Below, one piece after another: positions 44,179 through 54,687 of a DNA stretch of 64,000 nucleotides. This DNA comes from Palsa-504 sp963744005. GTDB lineage: Bacteria; Actinomycetota; Actinomycetes; Streptosporangiales; Streptosporangiaceae. Under the pieces are notes generated by a model. That model saw only the letters and a program-made list of their open reading frames with translations, was not told the origin of the DNA and ran no database searches. Position 1 is the first letter of the stretch. The number at the start of each line of letters is the position of its first letter. Made by a program: the position numbers and the translations under genes. Location: assembly GCA_963744005.1 (NCBI GenBank), contig CAVURU010000003.1:3506224-3570223 (forward strand), in the 5' to 3' direction.

Positions 44179-44832
44179 ATGCGAGGGGTCGTGACGCTGT
44201 CGGCGTCCTATGGCGCGCGCGGCGACAAGGTCGGCCGGACGGTGGCGGAGCGACTGCAGCTCCCGTTCGTCGACCGGGCCATTCCCACGTCGGCGGCGGC
44301 CCGTCAGCTGGGCCTGCCCGAGGACGTGGGCGAGAGCCTCGACCAGCAGGCCCCGAGCCGGTGGGAGCGGATGGCGATGCGGCTGGCCGGCGTGGCCACG
44401 CCCGCCGGGCCGGACGTGCTGGCCGCGGACGTGCCGCTGACGTTCTCGCCCGAGGCCTTCCGGGCCGAATCCGTGACCGAGCTGCAGCAGGTGGCCGACA
44501 GCACCGGAGCGGTAATCCTGGGCCGGGCCGGGATGGCCGCCCTCGGCGGCCGGCCGGATGTGCTGTGCGTGCGGCTGGACGGGCCGGTCGAGGCGCGGAT
44601 CGCCCAGGTGGTGGCCCTGGGGATTGACGAGGCGGCGGCCCGGCAGGGCCAGCGGGACGTGGACAACGCCCGGCAGACCTACGCCCGGGTGTTCTTCAAC
44701 GCCCGTCAGGACGACCATCGGCTGTACCAGCTGATCCTCGACAGCACCGTCTTGTCCGTGGCGGCCTGCGTCGAAATCATCGTCCGGGCGGCCGCCGACC
44801 GTTTCGGGACCGACGCCCGGTCCTCAGGCTGA
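44179..44832 (+). CDS. Cytidylate kinase-like family protein
   Basis: A 217-residue P-loop-like protein: VVTLSASYGARGDKVGRTVA, VILGRAGMAALGGRPDVLCV and RDVDNARQTYARVFFN. This matches the 'cytidylate kinase-like 2' family, whose members keep the fold of nucleoside monophosphate kinases but whose substrate is unproven. ATG 44179. It overlaps the convergent phoU gene by 9 bases. Confidence 0.85.
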   Translation: MRGVVTLSASYGARGDKVGRTVAERLQLPFVDRAIPTSAAARQLGLPEDVGESLDQQAPSRWERMAMRLAGVATPAGPDVLAADVPLTFSPEAFRAESVTELQQVADSTGAVILGRAGMAALGGRPDVLCVRLDGPVEARIAQVVALGIDEAAARQGQRDVDNARQTYARVFFNARQDDHRLYQLILDSTVLSVAACVEIIVRAAADRFGTDARSSG

Positions 44833-45474
44833 TCCGCGCCGGGCCAGGCCGCCGAGATCGCCCACCCGGCGGACGATATTGACCGCGTGGTCGCCCAGGC
44901 GCTCATAGAACCGCGCCACCAGGGCCATCTCGATCGTCACCGGAGACGGCACCCGGCCCGAGGCGAGCTCGGCCACCAGGCTGGTGTGCAGCTCGTGCAT
45001 CTCGTCGTTGACCTTGGCCAGATCGGAGGCCGCCGAGCCGTCCCGCTGGTACCAGCTGTCCGCCGCCTGGCCCCACATGCCGCGGCCCAGCTCGCCCATC
45101 CGCTCGACCAGGCCGCGGCAGCGCGGTGACAGCTCGGCGGCGAGCAGGTGCCCGGCCCGGGAGGCGATCTGGCACTCCAGGTCGTGGGTGCGCTCCAGCT
45201 CCGGGGCGACCCGCAGCACGGTGAGCAGGAACCGCAGATCGGCGGCGACCGGGGCCTGAAGCAGGATCTCCCGGCTGACCAGCTGCTCGATCTCGAGGTA
45301 CAGGGCATCGATGGCCCGGTCCCGCTCGGCCACCTGCCCGGCCACGTCGCTGCTGCCGCTCAGCAGGGCCTCGGTCACCCGGGGCAGATCCTCGCAGACC
45401 ACGGCGAACAGCTCGACGACCTTGAGGTCGATCGCGTCCAGCTGGCGGTCGAAATCACGCCGGTACCCGGTCAT
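44824..45474 (-). CDS. phoU: Phosphate transport regulator PhoU
   Basis: A 216-residue all-helical protein with two PhoU repeats: the first (VVELFAVVCEDLPRVTEALL, AERDRAIDALYLEIEQLVSR) and second (ELHTSLVAELASGRVPSP, ALVARFYERLGDHAVNIVRR), each with the metal-binding ExxxD/ERxxDH pattern. GGAGG is placed correctly for ATG 45474 rather than GTG 45480. PhoU represses the Pho regulon with PstSCAB and a histidine kinase; neither is nearby. Confidence 0.94.
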   Translation of the reverse strand: MTGYRRDFDRQLDAIDLKVVELFAVVCEDLPRVTEALLSGSSDVAGQVAERDRAIDALYLEIEQLVSREILLQAPVAADLRFLLTVLRVAPELERTHDLECQIASRAGHLLAAELSPRCRGLVERMGELGRGMWGQAADSWYQRDGSAASDLAKVNDEMHELHTSLVAELASGRVPSPVTIEMALVARFYERLGDHAVNIVRRVGDLGGLARRGSA

Positions 45475-45586
45475 CGCCACCCTCCTGCCTGGGCACCTGC
45501 CCGGGCGGTGCCCGGCGAAACGGTCCGGGGCAAGCCCGGCCCGGGCCGGGCAGGTTCAGTGCAGGCCAGCTTCAGTGCAGCCAGCT

Positions 45587-45939
45587 TCAGCTGCTCGCGG
45601 GGGAGATCTTCTGCCAGGTGATGAACGTCTGCTCGGTCAGCCCGTCCACCGCCTGCGGGTCGGTGTTGAACACCGCCACCCCGCCGGTGAAGGTGACGTG
45701 GCGCACGGTCCGCTGACCGGCCGCGCCGGGCAGGTTGGTGCCCGCGAAGGTCAGGGTGAAGGTCTGCTCGTCCTCATCGACCTCGTACATCCCCCACAGC
45801 CCGGTGTAGCCGTCAGGCTGGCCCTCCTGCCGTCCGGGGTCCATGCTCTGCGCGGCGAAGTTGCCGTCGGCGTGCCGTCCGAGCGGCGGGTCTCCAGGGA
45901 GACCAGGGCCCAGGCCCCGATCAGGCGATCCTTCAGCAA
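45587..45939 (-). pseudogene. Lipocalin-like domain protein (frameshifted near 45875)
   Basis: TTG 45939 (GGAGG upstream) starts LLKDRLIGAWALVSLETRRS, the typical opening of bacterial lipocalin-like (DUF1348/5-type) proteins. After a one-base shift the second frame gives DGNFAAQSMDPGRQ, YTGLWGMYEVDEDEQTFTLT and GLTEQTFITWQKISPAS. About 117 residues in total. Function in this family is usually unknown; some act in small-molecule binding. Confidence 0.7.
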
Positions 45940-46043
45940 CTCCGCATCCTCCCCGTCGCGGTACCGGTCACTGAATTGTAGGTAAGCCCGCGGCCCCGAC
46001 CCGCGCCGGCTTGGCAGGGCCGTGGCCGAGTAGTCTCGGCGGC

Positions 46044-47066
46044 ATGGAAAGCGAGCTGCCTCAGGTCAGCGTGGTCGAGCTGATCACCCGCTGGCAGTTC
46101 GCGCCGGCCGTGACCGCCTTTGCCGTCATCGCGGCCGGGCTCTACCTGTGGGGCGTGCTGCGGGTACGCCGCCGTCACCCGGCTCGCCCGTGGCCGGTAC
46201 CGCGCACGGCCTTCTTCCTCGGCGGCCTGGCCGTCGTGGTCATCGCGACCGAGAGCGGCATCGGCGCCTACGACGACGTGCTGTTCTGGGACCACATGGT
46301 GCAGCACCTGCTGCTCCTGATGGGCGCGCCGCCGCTGCTCGTGCTGGGCCAGCCGGCCACGCTCCTGCTGCACGCCAGCCGCAACCCGTTGCACACGTGG
46401 ACCAAGAGGGTGCTGCGTTCCCGGCTGGTGACGGCGATCACCTGGCCTCCGTTCGGTACGGCCCTGTACGTCGGGGTCATCGTGGGCACCCACCTCACCG
46501 GCTTCATGAACCTCGTCCTGTCCAACGAGACGGTGCACGACCTGGAGCACATCCTCTACCTGGTGGCCGGCGACCTGTACTTCCTGCCCCTGGTCGGGCG
46601 GGAGCCCATCCGGTGGCGCGTGTCCTACCCGACCCGGATCTTCCTGCTGTTCCTGGCCATGCCGGTGGACGCCTTCACCGGCCTGGTGCTGGGCTCCGAG
46701 GGGACCAACCCGTTTCCCGGGCTGGCCCAGGATCGCCCGTCCTGGGCGCCGGCCCCGCTGACCGACGTGCACATCGGCGGCGCGGTGATGTGGGTGGGCG
46801 GCGCCGGGCTCATGTTCGCCATCATGATGACGGTCTTCTTCGCCTGGACCCGGGTGACCCACGGGGACGGCGGCCTCGGCTGGCTGGAGACCGCCCGCCG
46901 CACCAACTTCGCCGCCGTGGTCGGCACGCAGCAGGACGCCCCGCTGCGGCGGCCCGGGCCGGCCCGGGCCGCCGCAGCCAGGAACCCCGAGAGCGTCGAC
47001 GACGATGAGCACCTGGCGGCCTACAACGACTACCTGGCCCGGCTCAACCAGGAACACGAACGCTGA
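46044..47066 (+). CDS. Cytochrome c oxidase assembly protein, CtaG family
   Basis: A 340-residue membrane protein with about seven helices. CtaG (caa3 type) hallmarks are DHMVQHLLLLMGAPPLLVLG, with conserved His residues, and VHDLEHILYLVAGDLYFLPL. It helps copper insertion into subunit I/II of the oxidase. ATG 46044. No cox genes are close, so this is a stand-alone copy; fusions with CopD are not present. Confidence 0.92.
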   Translation: MESELPQVSVVELITRWQFAPAVTAFAVIAAGLYLWGVLRVRRRHPARPWPVPRTAFFLGGLAVVVIATESGIGAYDDVLFWDHMVQHLLLLMGAPPLLVLGQPATLLLHASRNPLHTWTKRVLRSRLVTAITWPPFGTALYVGVIVGTHLTGFMNLVLSNETVHDLEHILYLVAGDLYFLPLVGREPIRWRVSYPTRIFLLFLAMPVDAFTGLVLGSEGTNPFPGLAQDRPSWAPAPLTDVHIGGAVMWVGGAGLMFAIMMTVFFAWTRVTHGDGGLGWLETARRTNFAAVVGTQQDAPLRRPGPARAAAARNPESVDDDEHLAAYNDYLARLNQEHER

Positions 47067-47140
47067 CCCCGCGACACGCCGGTAGCGCTTTCTAAGCAAA
47101 TCTAAGGTCTGGGCTAGATCCCGCCATACAGTCCGATGGT

Positions 47141-48325
47141 ATGGACCCGGTACGCAATCCGTACGCGCCCGGCGCGGGCCAGCGGCCGCCCGAGCTCACC
47201 GGGCGGGACCGCGAGATCGGCCAGTTCGAGGTGGTGCTCGAACGGGTCGCGCGCGGCCGCCCGGAACGCAGCATGGTGCTGACCGGGCTGCGCGGCGTGG
47301 GCAAGACGGTGCTGCTGAACACGTTCCGGTCCATGGCCATGCAGCGGCTCTGGGGCACCGGGAAGATCGAAGCCCGGCCGGCCCAGTCGATCCGGCGCCC
47401 GGTCGCCGCGGCGCTGCACATGGCGGTGCGGGAGCTCGCGCCCCGGCACCGCGCCCCGGACCGGGTCGAGTATTTCCTCGGCGTCCTCAAGGCCTTCGCG
47501 CTACACGACCCCAAGGCGCCCAAGGGAAGCACGGTCACGGTGGGGCTCGGCATCGACGTGCCCGCCCAGCGCGGCCGGGCCGACTCCGGCGATCTGGAGG
47601 TCGACCTCACCGAGCTGTTCGCCGAGGCGGCCTCGGTCGCCGCCGACCTGGGCGTGGGCATCGGGCTGTTCGTGGACGAGATGCAGGATGTGCCAGCCGA
47701 CGACGTGTCAGCGCTCTGCGCCGCGTGCCACGAGCTGTCGCAGAGCGGCGGCCCGCTCATCGTGGTGGGCGCGGGACTGCCGCACCTGCCCTCGGTGCTG
47801 TCGGCGAGCAAGAGCTACTCGGAGCGGCTGTTCAGCTACGCCCGGATCGACCGGCTGGACCGGCCGGCGGCCGACCAGGCCCTGATCGCCCCGGCTCAGC
47901 GCGAGGGCGTCACCTACACCGACGACGCCCTCGACGCGCTGTACGCCGCGGCCGACGGCTACCCCTATTTCGTCCAAGCCTACGGCAAGGTGACCTGGGA
48001 CGTGGCCGCCTCGAGCCCGGTGACGGCGGCGGATGTCAAGGTGGCGGCGCCAGAAGCCGACAGCGAGCTGGCCGTCGGCTTCTTCGGCAGCAGATACGAA
48101 CGCGCCACGCTGGCCGAGCGGGAGTACATGCGGGCCATGGCCGCTACGGGCGATGATCCGGTGCCGACGTCAGTGGTGGCCGAGGAGCTCGGGCGCAAGC
48201 CGTCCAGCTTGTCGCCGGCCCGCGACGCGCTGATCAAGAAGGGCCTGATCTACAGCTCCGAGCGCGGCCTGATCGCGTTCACCGTCCCGCACTTCGGCCA
48301 GTTCCTGCGCTCACAGCCCGTCTAG
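47141..48325 (+). CDS. AAA+ family ATP-binding protein (orc1/cdc6-like architecture)
   Basis: A 394-residue protein: P-loop LTGLRGVGKTVLLNTF near residue 50, Walker B GLFVDEMQDV near 190, sensor-like VVGAGLP, then a C-terminal winged helix (LAEREYMRAMAATGDDPVPT, SLSPARDALIKKGLIYS). The same arrangement is seen in many single-copy actinobacterial STAND/AAA proteins of unknown role. ATG 47141. It is a stand-alone gene convergent with the MauE-like gene. Confidence 0.85.
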   Translation: MDPVRNPYAPGAGQRPPELTGRDREIGQFEVVLERVARGRPERSMVLTGLRGVGKTVLLNTFRSMAMQRLWGTGKIEARPAQSIRRPVAAALHMAVRELAPRHRAPDRVEYFLGVLKAFALHDPKAPKGSTVTVGLGIDVPAQRGRADSGDLEVDLTELFAEAASVAADLGVGIGLFVDEMQDVPADDVSALCAACHELSQSGGPLIVVGAGLPHLPSVLSASKSYSERLFSYARIDRLDRPAADQALIAPAQREGVTYTDDALDALYAAADGYPYFVQAYGKVTWDVAASSPVTAADVKVAAPEADSELAVGFFGSRYERATLAEREYMRAMAATGDDPVPTSVVAEELGRKPSSLSPARDALIKKGLIYSSERGLIAFTVPHFGQFLRSQPV

Positions 48326-48375
48326 GACGCGTGGCCGCCGCCGCTAGCTTTTTATAGACGCCTCTAGCGTGCGGC

Positions 48376-49245
48376 TTAGATTTCCCTAGATAACGAAAGA
48401 CGGGCCAGCTCCGGGCGGCCGAGGACCTCGTCGGTGCCGGCGTCGAGGACCGCCACCCGGATAGGCGGCTTACGGGCCTGGAGATAGACGGCGAAGATGA
48501 TGTCCACCCGGCGGCCGCGGGCCGTTCCGGGATACACCACGAACCGCCAGCACCCCTCGCGCCACATATCGGCCGGGGCGGCCGCCGACACCTGGCCGGC
48601 GTACCGGCGCCACTGCGAGCTGGAGTGCAGCGCCGTCAGGCTGCGGCTGGCCGGGATCCGGCGGACCTCGCACGGCTCGGAGTAACCCAGCCGGACCAGG
48701 ACCTCGCCGATCTCGGGGGACAGGAAAGCCAGCAGGGACAGCTCGAAGGCCAGCACCGCCAGCCAGAGCTCGGCCGCGGCCGGTGACGACGGCATGCGCA
48801 GCGGCGGCAGCCCGATGGTCGCCCCGGCGGCCACGCAGAGCACCCCGGCCCGGGCGATCGTCCGCCAGCCGACCGGGGTCTCGCTGAACTCGCCGAAGCA
48901 GCCGCAGCCGGCCTCCGGCCGCCGCTGCCGCGTCTCGTTCACTGCCGCCACGGCGACCAGGAAGAACAGCGCCGTGCCGGTCCGCACGACGGTGGCCGGC
49001 AGGCGCGGATCGACCGGGCCGAGCTGGCGGGCCGTCGCGATCAGCCCGAGGCCCAGGCCGAGCTCGACCGCGAACATGGCCAGCATCATGGGCCGCCGCA
49101 ACCGCAGCGGGAACAGGCCGGCCGGGTCCGTGACCGCGGCTACCGAACGCGCCCTCAGGACGCGCCACGCCTTGGCCGCGCATCCGCCCAGCAGCAGGAC
49201 AGCGAGCAGCGGGACCTGCACCTCCCGGACGGCGGTCAGCATCAT
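48376..49245 (-). CDS. MauE/DoxX-like membrane protein
   Basis: A 289-residue protein with four or more N-terminal helices. It contains RRPEAGCGCFGEFSETPVGW, the CxC motif typical of MauE-like proteins, which are required for disulfide formation in methylamine dehydrogenase. After the membrane part comes a soluble C-terminal domain of about 110 residues. ATG 49245 lies exactly after the stop of the upstream Cys-rich gene, so they form an operon. Confidence 0.85.
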   Translation of the reverse strand: MMLTAVREVQVPLLAVLLLGGCAAKAWRVLRARSVAAVTDPAGLFPLRLRRPMMLAMFAVELGLGLGLIATARQLGPVDPRLPATVVRTGTALFFLVAVAAVNETRQRRPEAGCGCFGEFSETPVGWRTIARAGVLCVAAGATIGLPPLRMPSSPAAAELWLAVLAFELSLLAFLSPEIGEVLVRLGYSEPCEVRRIPASRSLTALHSSSQWRRYAGQVSAAAPADMWREGCWRFVVYPGTARGRRVDIIFAVYLQARKPPIRVAVLDAGTDEVLGRPELARLSLSREI

Positions 49246-50277
49246 CTAGCCGCCGATCGACGCCGACGCGTTGAAGCAGCCGTCCTCGAGCGCGCCGCCG
49301 AGCTCGACGAAGGCCGCCATGGTGAGGTCGGCGATCCGGCCCTTGCTCGACGTCGCGCAGGTGACGCAGCGGTCGCAGAACTGACGAGCCGTGGCGCCGC
49401 AGCTGGTGACGGGCACCATCCGGCTGCGGTCAGCGCAGTCGTTCCGCAGCCGCAGCATGCTGCCCAGGGACAGGTAGGGCAGCCGGACGCAGCCCGGCCC
49501 GGCGGCGTGCGGGTCCACCGCGTGCTCATCCCCGGAGCAGTCCGGCCGGGCCGGCCCGGCCCGCTCGCAGCTCGTCTCGGGGTCCAGCGCCGGATAAGCC
49601 AGCCCGAGGAGGTCCTCGGGCTCCTCGCCGGGCTCGTGCCAGACAGCCGAGCCGGTGACCGGATCGGGCACGTGGCCGCTCACCATGGGCGGCGCGGGCG
49701 GATGCCCGGCCCGGTAGGGCGGCTGGGAGGTCGCGGGAACCATCGCGCGCAGGTAGCCATCCTGGCGCACGCCGATCACGTCGATGAGGTAGCCGGGCTC
49801 AAGCTTGGGGAAGCGGACCTGGATCCGGCCGGCCGCCTCAGGCGCGATGCGCACGACCCGGCGCCCGCTGGCCGGGCCCTGGTCGACCAGCAGCCGGTCC
49901 GGGCCGTCCCGCTGCACGATGGTGCCGGTCGCGCGGCCGGCCTGGGCCCAGATGCGGTCCACCACGGGGCCGCCGGCGTGCTGGCGCCGGATGATGGCGT
50001 GGTCCCCCCGCCGCAGGGCGGCCGGCGAGACCGCCGTGCCCCGCCAGGCCTTCCCGTCCGGCGCCAGCGGGAACCGCTGCTCGCCGTCCCTGGTCCACAG
50101 GACCAGGATGTGCGGGCTGATGTCCAGGATCGTGCCACTGACGGCATACCTCAGGGTGCCCGCGGCCGCGTCCGGCGCGGTCAGCGCATGCTGATGTCCC
50201 GGTTCTTCTCGCCGGCCCAGAACGGCCGCCTTGAGTACCGACCGCCGGGCGTACCGGGCCGGATCGGCAAAATCCAT
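49246..50277 (-). CDS. Cysteine-rich protein of unknown function, paired with MauE-like gene
   Basis: A 343-residue protein. The N-terminal 200 residues are beta-rich (SGTILDISPHILVLWTRDGE, VVDRIWAQAGRATGTIVQRD). The last 110 carry nine cysteines, including SCGATARQFCDRCVTCATSS, and end EDGCFNASASIGG. No classical signal peptide; RRSVLKAAVLG resembles a Tat motif but is not followed by a hydrophobic core. The stop codon abuts the MauE-like ATG. Pairing with MauE suggests disulfide or heme/quinone maturation; this is inference. Start ATG 50277 is uncertain. Confidence 0.7.
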   Translation of the reverse strand: MDFADPARYARRSVLKAAVLGRREEPGHQHALTAPDAAAGTLRYAVSGTILDISPHILVLWTRDGEQRFPLAPDGKAWRGTAVSPAALRRGDHAIIRRQHAGGPVVDRIWAQAGRATGTIVQRDGPDRLLVDQGPASGRRVVRIAPEAAGRIQVRFPKLEPGYLIDVIGVRQDGYLRAMVPATSQPPYRAGHPPAPPMVSGHVPDPVTGSAVWHEPGEEPEDLLGLAYPALDPETSCERAGPARPDCSGDEHAVDPHAAGPGCVRLPYLSLGSMLRLRNDCADRSRMVPVTSCGATARQFCDRCVTCATSSKGRIADLTMAAFVELGGALEDGCFNASASIGG

Positions 50278-50511
50278 GACATCATCACACCAAAGGGGAA
50301 TGTCAGCCAAATGCCGCACTTGCCCTCCGTGGGATTGCACGAGTCTCGACTAAGACCATGGTTGGTGCCGGCAGTCACGTCAAGTCATTCCGGCTTAATT
50401 GTCCGTGCGGGCGGCGAGACACCTATGGCGGATAACGGCCCGGCGGCATCTGCGGCCACACCGCGCGCACATTCCGTAATGACGATGGCTACTTTAAGTA
50501 AGGTAGCCGTC

Positions 50512-51051
50512 ATGAGCCCGGCCGGCGATCACGAGGACTCGCACCACAGTGACACCGATGCCGACGCCGCGTTCGGCGACTACCTGCAGGCCCGCGGAAC
50601 CGCCCTGCTGAGGATAGCCGTCATGCTCACCGGCAACCGGGCCGACGCCGAAGACCTCCTCCAGGCCACCCTGGCCAGCACGTACCAGGCCTGGGGGAAG
50701 ATCCACGATCACGCCGCCCTCGACGCCTACGTCCGGCGGGCGATGGTCAACACGCACATCTCCTGGTGGCGGCGCCGCAAGCTGGAGGAATTCCCCACCG
50801 ACGAGCTGCCGGACCAGGAGGTTGCCGACCCGGCCCGGGACAGCGACACCGCCGAGGTGGTCCGCCGCGCCCTGGACCGGCTGCCGCGCCGGATGCGGGC
50901 CGCCGTCATGCTCCGGTATTTCGAGGATATGACCGAGCCGGAAATCGCCGCTTTGCTGGGCGTCAGCCTGGGCACGGTGAAGAGCACCGTTTCCCGGGCG
51001 GTGGCACGGCTGCGCATTGACGCCGAACTCGGCGAGGATTCCGGTCCGTAA
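50512..51051 (+). CDS. ECF RNA polymerase sigma factor, SigE-like
   Basis: A 179-residue ECF sigma factor. Region 2: GDYLQARGTALLRIAVMLTG, with DAEDLLQATLASTYQAW; region 4: LPRRMRAAVMLRYFEDMTEP, with EIAALLGVSLGTVKSTVSRA. ATG 50512 (MSPAGDHEDSHHSD) is the working start; ATG 50425 would add 29 residues. No anti-sigma gene follows. It is divergent from the Cys-rich/MauE-like operon, separated by about 230 bases. Confidence 0.88.
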   Translation: MSPAGDHEDSHHSDTDADAAFGDYLQARGTALLRIAVMLTGNRADAEDLLQATLASTYQAWGKIHDHAALDAYVRRAMVNTHISWWRRRKLEEFPTDELPDQEVADPARDSDTAEVVRRALDRLPRRMRAAVMLRYFEDMTEPEIAALLGVSLGTVKSTVSRAVARLRIDAELGEDSGP

Positions 51052-51188
51052 CCAGGAAATGCTGACGAATGACGACTTATCCCTGTTTTCCGGTTGGCCG
51101 GGGCGAATTCGCTGCTGGGTCTACTGCCGCGGCGCAGCGCGTGGCACTATCCAGATAGGCAGCTCAGGCACCCTCGGGAGGTGGCTCG

Positions 51189-52821
<1,633 letters not shown>

Positions 52822-52897
52822 CCCCGTGCCGGGATTGCTTTGCCGGGGTGACGTCACTCCCGGTACGCTATGGCCCACTGCACCTGCTGGTGCGGGT

Positions 52898-52989
52898 GGA
52901 GGATTCGCCTAGTCCGGTCTATGGCGCCGCACTGCTAATGCGGTTGGGTCTAACGGCCCTCCGGGGTTCAAATCCCCGATCCTCCGCCA
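52898..52989 (+). tRNA. tRNA-Ser (anticodon GCT), CCA encoded
   Basis: Acceptor GGAGGAT (52898-52904) pairs with ATCCTCC (52979-52985), discriminator G 52986, and CCA is encoded at 52987-52989. Anticodon loop CTGCTAA gives GCT at 52934-52936; long variable arm and GGTTCAAATCC T-loop. The two other tRNAs in the window lack CCA. Conjugative-element genes begin just downstream, so this is the probable attachment site. Confidence 0.96.
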
Positions 52990-52992
52990 TCT

Positions 52993-53039
52993 GAGCAGCA
53001 GATCCGTCACGAAGCTCAATTTCGGCGGGACTGCTGCTC
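52993..53039 (+). terminator. Hairpin after tRNA-Ser(GCT)
   Basis: GAGCAGCAG (52993-53001) and CTGCTGCTC (53031-53039) form a 9-base stem with a 29-base loop, followed by TTT. Possible terminator of the tRNA transcript. Confidence 0.5.
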
Positions 53040-53250
53040 TTTGCATTCCAGGCCCCGTGTGTGGCCACTGCGTGTCCATCAATGCAATTCCGCCATCTTT
53101 CTATCTCTTTCCTGGCCCGCGCCACCGTGCGCGCCTCAGCCATGCCCGGCGTCCGGGCGGCCTCACTCCCGTAACCAAATCGGCCCGCCGCGATGGCCTA
53201 ACACCGCGGCGGGCCCCGGAACCACTCCCGCTTCGAACAGGAGAGGACCG

Positions 53251-53569
53251 ATGACAACCATCATCACCGACCAGCTACCCGTCCGGGTCACCGAAACAGT
53301 GGCGCGCGACATGTCGAACCCCAGCCAAGAGATCGCCGCCGTCCTGGATCGGTGTGACGATTCTGCTGGATCTGATCGAGCGCGACCGGTCCGTCCCGGA
53401 TCGGGACCAGGTCTTGGACGCCCTAGCGGAGATATCCGCACGGCTAGAGGCGGTGGTCGCCCAGAGCCGCAAGAGCGCCGCCGAGATCGCGCGGGCGATC
53501 CTGTGCGGCACGCCTATCGCTCCGGCCCGGCGCCCGCGGCACCTCCAGGCAGTCAGGAGCGAGTCATGA
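53251..53569 (+). pseudogene. Small hypothetical ICE protein, frameshifted near 53350
   Basis: Strong GGAGAGG site before ATG 53251. First frame: MTTIITDQLPVRVTETVARD to EIAAVLDR; one extra base at about 53351; second frame: VTILLDLIERDRSVPDRDQV, ALAEISARLEAVVAQSRKSA, ending HLQAVRSES. Total about 105 residues, helical. The stop overlaps the ATG of the next gene. Confidence 0.6.
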
Positions 53570-53769
53570 CCACGACCTGGCCGCCGGCCCGCGCGGACCT
53601 GGACGCGGCTACCGCACGTACCGCGGCCGCGATCAAGGACCCGGCCATGAGCCCGGCTGATGTCGAGCGGATGGCCGCGATCGAGGAGAAGGTCCACGCC
53701 GAGTACCTCAAGCGGCCCGAGGCTGACGCCGAGCTGCAGCTCGAGGCCGAGCTTGAGGCAGGCCTGTGA
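53566..53769 (+). CDS. Small hypothetical ICE protein (67 aa)
   Basis: MTTTWPPARADLDAATARTA, continuing to ADAELQLEAELEAGL. Acidic, helical; no known domain. ATG overlaps the previous stop (ATGA) and its TGA overlaps the next ATG (TGATG), so the four small genes here are coupled. Confidence 0.65.
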   Translation: MTTTWPPARADLDAATARTAAAIKDPAMSPADVERMAAIEEKVHAEYLKRPEADAELQLEAELEAGL

Positions 53770-53996
53770 TGGACGTCGACACGGGCCAGTTCACGGCGCT
53801 GACAGCGACGGCCGAGCGGGTGGCCGAACTCGAGCGGGAGCTGGCCGACGTCCAGGCCGGCCGGATGGACGCCATCCTGTTCGCAGCGCGGGTCGCCTTT
53901 GATGCGGGCCGGGATAGCGTCCTCAACCCTCGCACCAGCCCGCCGCTGCCACGGCGCCGGCATCTGCGGCTCGTTCCGGACGGCGGTGTGTCGTGA
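53769..53996 (+). CDS. Small hypothetical ICE protein (75 aa)
   Basis: MDVDTGQFTALTATAERVAE, then ELERELADVQAGRMDAILFA; a helical, probably coiled-coil protein ending RRRHLRLVPDGGVS. Overlaps both neighbours by a few bases. Confidence 0.65.
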   Translation: MDVDTGQFTALTATAERVAELERELADVQAGRMDAILFAARVAFDAGRDSVLNPRTSPPLPRRRHLRLVPDGGVS

Positions 53997-54301
53997 ATGC
54001 CGATGGTGCGCCGACGCCCGAGGAAATCGACGCGTTCATGAGGGACACGGTCAAGAGCGAGGAGCAGGTCGGCTACACGCTCGAGATGCTCGAAGACAGG
54101 ATCATGGCCCTGGAGGAGCTCGTCTGCGCGGGCTGGCCGCGCCGGGTCTTCCTGGCCCGCAGGCTGCGACGGGCGATCAGGGCCAGCATCAGGGGCGTGC
54201 CCGGCCGCGACTTCGCCGACCGGCGTGTCACCGCGATCAGCTACGAGCTGACGGAGCGGGCCGACCGGCGCAGAGGTAGCCGGTCCGGTGAGACCGAGTG
54301 A
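53993..54301 (+). CDS. Hypothetical ICE protein (102 aa)
   Basis: GTG 53993. NADGAPTPEEIDAFMRDTVK, then LEMLEDRIMALEELVCAGWP, RRLRRAIRASIRGVPGRDFA. Helical with a basic centre, perhaps nucleic-acid binding. Stop overlaps the next GTG. Confidence 0.65.
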   Translation: MNADGAPTPEEIDAFMRDTVKSEEQVGYTLEMLEDRIMALEELVCAGWPRRVFLARRLRRAIRASIRGVPGRDFADRRVTAISYELTERADRRRGSRSGETE

Positions 54302-54535
54302 GCGCCCCCACCGAGGCGCCCGGCCTGTGCCGAATCTTAGAGAAAGCCCCGGGAGCGGTTCGACATCAGGCCGCACGGCTCGGAGGCAAGGGCCCGCAGG
54401 GAACGCCGGAAAGGCCGGACGCCCTGCGCGGCCTGCCTGCAGGCGGAGAACGCTGCGCACGCCTATCGGAGAGCCGAGCGCCTCGCGTCACAAGCCGCGA
54501 ATGACAGCCCGGCCGCTGACCATCAGGACATCTAA
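54298..54535 (+). pseudogene. Small Cys-pair protein of the ICE, frameshifted near 54355
   Basis: Starts SAPTEAPGLCRILEKAPG; after a one-base shift the sense frame is FDIRPHGSEARARRERRKGR, TPCAACLQAENAAHAYRRAE, ending AADHQDI at TAA 54533-54535. CAAC could be half of a zinc site. A strong hairpin follows at once. Confidence 0.55.
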
Positions 54536-54580
54536 CCCCGGCCCGCAGCGAGCTTTCCAGGGCGCAGCTGCGGGCCGGGG
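54536..54580 (+). terminator. Hairpin terminator
   Basis: CCCCGGCCCGCAGC (54536-54549) and GCTGCGGGCCGGGG (54567-54580) form a perfect 14-base stem with a 17-base loop, directly after the small-ORF cluster, followed by CCTTCTCGTCT. Confidence 0.75.
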
Positions 54581-54687
54581 CCTTCTCGTCTCCCCAGCGG
54601 CCCGGAGGGCCCTACCGATGAGGCACTCCCATCCCCCACGCGGCCCGGCCTCTTCGAGGTCACGCCGCGCCAACGGGAGCGGCTGAG

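Noticed and set aside
45540..45600. Short tandem repeat (CAGCTTCAGTGCAG-like)
   Set aside because: Two to three imperfect copies only, at the 3' edge of the lipocalin-like gene; no evidence of function.
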